Positions 6,352 to 8,614 of a stretch of 8,614 nucleotides of DNA are shown here, one piece after another. Location of the stretch: contig JBEKYC010000131.1 of the NCBI GenBank assembly GCA_049511415.1, positions 1-8,614 on the forward strand, given 5' to 3'. Position 1 is the first letter of the stretch. Every line of letters begins with the position of its first letter. Source of the DNA: Bog-159 sp049511415 (GTDB lineage: Bacteria > Acidobacteriota > Terriglobia > Bryobacterales > Bryobacteraceae). Made by a program: the position numbers and the translations under genes. The notes under the pieces were generated by a model, which was given only the letters and a program-made list of their open reading frames with translations, was not told the DNA's origin and searched no databases.

Positions 6352-6361
6352 ATGGATTCAG

Positions 6362-6607
6362 ATGCAGCAGACCATTTCATTCAAACTCTCCGCCGAGCTT
6401 CTCGCGGACCTCGAGCGCGAGGCAAAGACGAGACGAGTCCCGAAATCGGTCGTAGTGCGCGAGAGCCTCGAAACAGCACTTCGCCCGCGTACGCGTGGGC
6501 GTGGCACTTCGTGTTTTGACTTGGCCCGCGATCTTGCCGGCTCAGTGAAAGGTCTCCCGCGCGACCTTGCCCACAACCCCAAGTACATGGAAGGCTTCGG
6601 CGAGTGA
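6362..6607 (+). CDS. Ribbon-helix-helix (CopG-type) antitoxin of a VapBC-like module
   Basis: 81 residues from the ATG at 6362. A TTG at 6326 in the same frame lies inside the inverted repeat and is less likely. The N-terminus has ribbon-helix-helix form: strand TISFKLS (4-10), helix AELLADLEREAKTRR, turn PKS, helix VVVRESLETAL (about 28-38). The C-terminal half (DLARDLAGSVKGLPRDLAHNP) is the part that normally wraps round the toxin. As a dimer it should bind DNA upstream of its own gene and neutralise a PIN-domain ribonuclease. Its stop overlaps the toxin's GTG start (GTGA), the usual coupling in these modules. The antitoxin looks intact although the toxin does not. The ribosome site is weak. 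Confidence 0.85.
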   Translation: MQQTISFKLSAELLADLEREAKTRRVPKSVVVRESLETALRPRTRGRGTSCFDLARDLAGSVKGLPRDLAHNPKYMEGFGE

Positions 6608-7002
6608 CAAACCGTATCGGACTCCTCGATACGGGACCCCTGCTGAGTTTTCTTGCCGCTGGATTGGAGCACCATGCCTGGACCGTCGAGCAGTGGAAAG
6701 CGTTCCGCTCTCCATTTCTCACCTGCGAACCAGTCCTCACCGAACGTCTCGCGTGCCGCGGGTCCATCGGCGGCTGCGGCCAATGTCGGCCGCCCTCCGA
6801 TTATTTGCCCGCCAACTCGGCAGTCCAGTTCAGCACTACGTTGATGCGGGCGGCGGGCATATCGGCGGCGTCCTGGATGGACAAAAAGCGCTGGCCGTCC
6901 GCGGAGACGCCGTCGGGGCCGGCACCGAGCGCATGCGGTATCCCGATTTCAGGCGTCTTGCCCAGTTTGACATCCACGGCCGTCAGTACCGAACTCGAGT
7001 AG
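6604..7002 (+). pseudogene. Truncated VapC-type PIN toxin
   Basis: The GTG start overlaps the antitoxin stop. Residues 1-47 are a clear PIN-domain start: GLLDTGPLLSFL with the first catalytic acid D9, then HHAWTVEQ, then LTCEPVLTE with the second acid E47. Beyond about 6744 the resemblance stops. The frame happens to stay open to 7002, but from 6801 it is antisense to the PD40 protein gene, so the later residues are not PIN sequence and the third and fourth acidic positions are lost. A different frame at about 6760-6800 (MSAALRLFARQLG) is faintly like the next PIN helix, so a frameshift may have come before the truncation. PIN toxins are Mg-dependent ribonucleases of about 130-140 residues; this one should be inactive. 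Confidence 0.75.
6776..6793 (-). terminator. GC-rich hairpin after the PD40 protein gene
   Basis: GCGGCC and GGCCGC pair around a six-base loop, starting eight bases beyond the stop codon at 6801-6803 on the minus strand. There is no T-run after it, so intrinsic termination would be weak; it may simply protect the 3' end or be chance in GC-rich DNA. Confidence 0.28.
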
Positions 7003-8614
7003 AAGAGCTCTCTGCCGTCCTTGCGCCAAAAGGGATGCTCCCCGCCGGCAGTGGACACGCGGATGGCAGCCCCCGGCGGTCCGCCCGGCCCGCCGGAAGG
7101 GAACGGACGCACGTACACCTCTAGCGCACCGGTCGCGTTCGACACGTAAGCAATCCATTGCCGCCCCTGGTCGTCCAGCACGGGCGATAGCTTGGCATCA
7201 TCCACGTTGAACCCGGTGTTGAGAAATGGGATCGGTTTGCGGTCTCCTTCCATCGGCAGCAACCAGGTGCTCGTGCGCGTGTCACCGTTGCCGCCTTCGA
7301 CGTAAAGCAGGTACTTGCCATCCGCGGACCAGCCCGCCGGGAACTTGGTATGCGGCGACTTCACCAGCAGTTCATCTGCACCGGTGCCGTCTGCATTCCT
7401 GGCGTAGAGATCGTAAGCGCCGGCGCGATTCGACATGAACGCGATGCGCCGGCCGTCCGGCGACCAAACCGGCCGCTGGTTGGAACCCTGCCTGGCGGTC
7501 AGCCGGGAGGCCAGCCCTCTCTCCAGGTCGATGGTCCAAATGTCCTCCACGGTGTTCTCGTCCTCGCCCTGCACGGCCACGTGGGTTCCGAGCGGGTCGA
7601 GCGAAGGCCACTGGCTACCCGCGGGCACCTGGATGGTCCGCAGCACCTTCCCGGCCCGGTCTCGCACGATGATGCGGGACCCTGGTTGCGATAGGACTTC
7701 CTGGTAGGCCAGGGTTCCCGTTGTCGAAGCCGAGAACATGGCGTGACCCGTGGTGCCCCAATGCCTCCCGATCTGCTCCGGCAAGGCACGCGGCTCACCG
7801 GCAAAGCGCAGTGCGGACGGATCGAAGCGGCGCGCCATCAGCACCGTACCCTCCAGATACAGGAGATAGCCGGGCTCGGCATAATGCGCCTCCCGCCACG
7901 TGCGCACCAGCGGGCCTTCCGGCAGCTTCTCGTTGGGATCAAGCGAACCGATGTATTCCCCGGTATTCTCTTCGAGCGCGCTCCAGACCCAGTAGATGAA
8001 ATGGCGGCCATCGGGCAGGAATTGCGGATAGCGGTGCACGATCTCCTTGCGCGCAGCGTTCAAATGAGTTGCGGGTTCAGACGTTCCACCGCCGGCCGGA
8101 ACTCGGGAAAGCCCGCTGCCAGCCTGTTCCGCCTGATACAGGATGACGCCTTCCGGACTCCAGGCTGTGCCGGCAAACGGATTGGCCGACGAGGTCACCG
8201 TCTGCGGTGGGCTCTGCGGGCTGTCGAGGTTCAGCCTTTGCAACGCCCGGCCGGCAACAAAAACCAAAGAGCCTCCATCCGGAGACCAGGACGGACTCAT
8301 AGCCCCTTCCGTTCCGGGCAGTTTTTGGGGGTTTGAAGAGTCGATGGAACTGAGCCACAGATGGTGGTCTTCATCGATGCCCGATGAAGCGATGCGCGTC
8401 CCGTCCGGCGACACGGTCAGATTGATGGCGTGCGTTTTGTACGGCGGCGCAAAGGAAAACCGGATGAGGCGTGCATCCGGAAGTTTGCGCGTGTAATGGC
8501 CTGCGGCGAAGGCGGCGGCGATCAGGCACGCAATGGCGATCAGGGAGGCCTGCATTCTCCAGCGGCTAAGCTCGGTTGGGGAAGCGGCGGCTTTCTCTGC
8601 CGGCGCGTCCTCCA
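6801..8614 (-). CDS. Membrane-anchored PD40/TolB-like beta-propeller protein, probable C-terminal part of a Ser/Thr kinase or similar sensor (5' end outside window)
   Basis: The frame is open from the right edge, 19 codons before the first ATG (8555), with no stop, so 603 residues are visible and the true start probably lies outside. The edge codes for a polar, charged linker (EDAPAEKAAASPTELSRWR), followed by a single membrane helix (about MQASLIAIACLIAAAFAAG), then an extracytoplasmic domain with repeated PD40/WD40-like strands: VSPDGTRIASS, WSPDGGSLVFV, FLPDGRHFIYW, WSPDGRRIAFMSN, WSADGKYLLYV, WRKDGRELFYSS. It ends LNWTAELAGK, a normal-looking end. In acidobacteria this linker-helix-propeller arrangement commonly follows a cytoplasmic Ser/Thr kinase, sometimes a winged-helix domain; neither is visible here, so the kinase is inference. 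Its 3' end faces the truncated toxin gene. Confidence 0.85.
   Translation of the reverse strand, partial: EDAPAEKAAASPTELSRWRMQASLIAIACLIAAAFAAGHYTRKLPDARLIRFSFAPPYKTHAINLTVSPDGTRIASSGIDEDHHLWLSSIDSSNPQKLPGTEGAMSPSWSPDGGSLVFVAGRALQRLNLDSPQSPPQTVTSSANPFAGTAWSPEGVILYQAEQAGSGLSRVPAGGGTSEPATHLNAARKEIVHRYPQFLPDGRHFIYWVWSALEENTGEYIGSLDPNEKLPEGPLVRTWREAHYAEPGYLLYLEGTVLMARRFDPSALRFAGEPRALPEQIGRHWGTTGHAMFSASTTGTLAYQEVLSQPGSRIIVRDRAGKVLRTIQVPAGSQWPSLDPLGTHVAVQGEDENTVEDIWTIDLERGLASRLTARQGSNQRPVWSPDGRRIAFMSNRAGAYDLYARNADGTGADELLVKSPHTKFPAGWSADGKYLLYVEGGNGDTRTSTWLLPMEGDRKPIPFLNTGFNVDDAKLSPVLDDQGRQWIAYVSNATGALEVYVRPFPSGGPGGPPGAAIRVSTAGGEHPFWRKDGRELFYSSSVLTAVDVKLGKTPEIGIPHALGAGPDGVSADGQRFLSIQDAADMPAARINVVLNWTAELAGK

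Noticed and set aside
6326..6361. TTG start giving the antitoxin 12 extra residues
   Set aside because: The extra residues precede the conserved strand of the fold and overlap the inverted repeat; the ATG at 6362 gives the normal N-terminus.

Overview
The window is GC-rich, and its protein style points to an acidobacterium of the Solibacter/Bryobacter type. The pointers are an FHA-GAF-sigma54 activator, a secreted beta-propeller ending in a choice-of-anchor-D (ASH) domain, a UpxY-like NusG paralogue and a membrane-anchored PD40 propeller protein. This assignment is by resemblance only. No RNA gene, CRISPR array or insertion sequence was found.

Layout. A membrane protein of the DoxX type (minus strand) runs off the left edge. 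Next comes a 573-residue sigma-54 enhancer-binding activator (minus, 842-2563). A 404-base divergent region follows, holding two tandem palindromes (2592-2630), a near-consensus sigma-54 -24/-12 promoter on the plus strand (2713-2728) and a 55-codon gene with a strong ribosome site (2781-2948) that falls below usual length cut-offs. Nineteen bases later begins an 899-residue secreted protein (2968-5667), and 16 bases after that a NusG-like antiterminator (5684-6208). Downstream is a scarred stretch: a fragment of another ASH domain with an in-frame stop, an inverted repeat, an intact ribbon-helix-helix antitoxin (6362-6607) and the stump of its PIN toxin. The stump runs into the 3' end of a PD40 propeller protein encoded on the minus strand. 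That protein continues past the right edge and is probably the extracytoplasmic half of a Ser/Thr kinase or similar sensor.

How the parts fit. The most interesting unit is 842-6208. The palindromes lie about 120 and 140 bases upstream of the start site predicted from the sigma-54 promoter, the usual place for enhancer sites, and the gene beside them encodes a sigma-54 activator. The predicted operon is: short proline-rich, two-cysteine peptide (possibly a modified-peptide precursor), large secreted protein, NusG paralogue. The activator itself has apparently lost about 35-45 residues in frame, including the front of Walker A, so in this strain the switch may be dead, altered or misassembled. 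The promoter, operators and operon are read directly from sequence; their linkage is inference.
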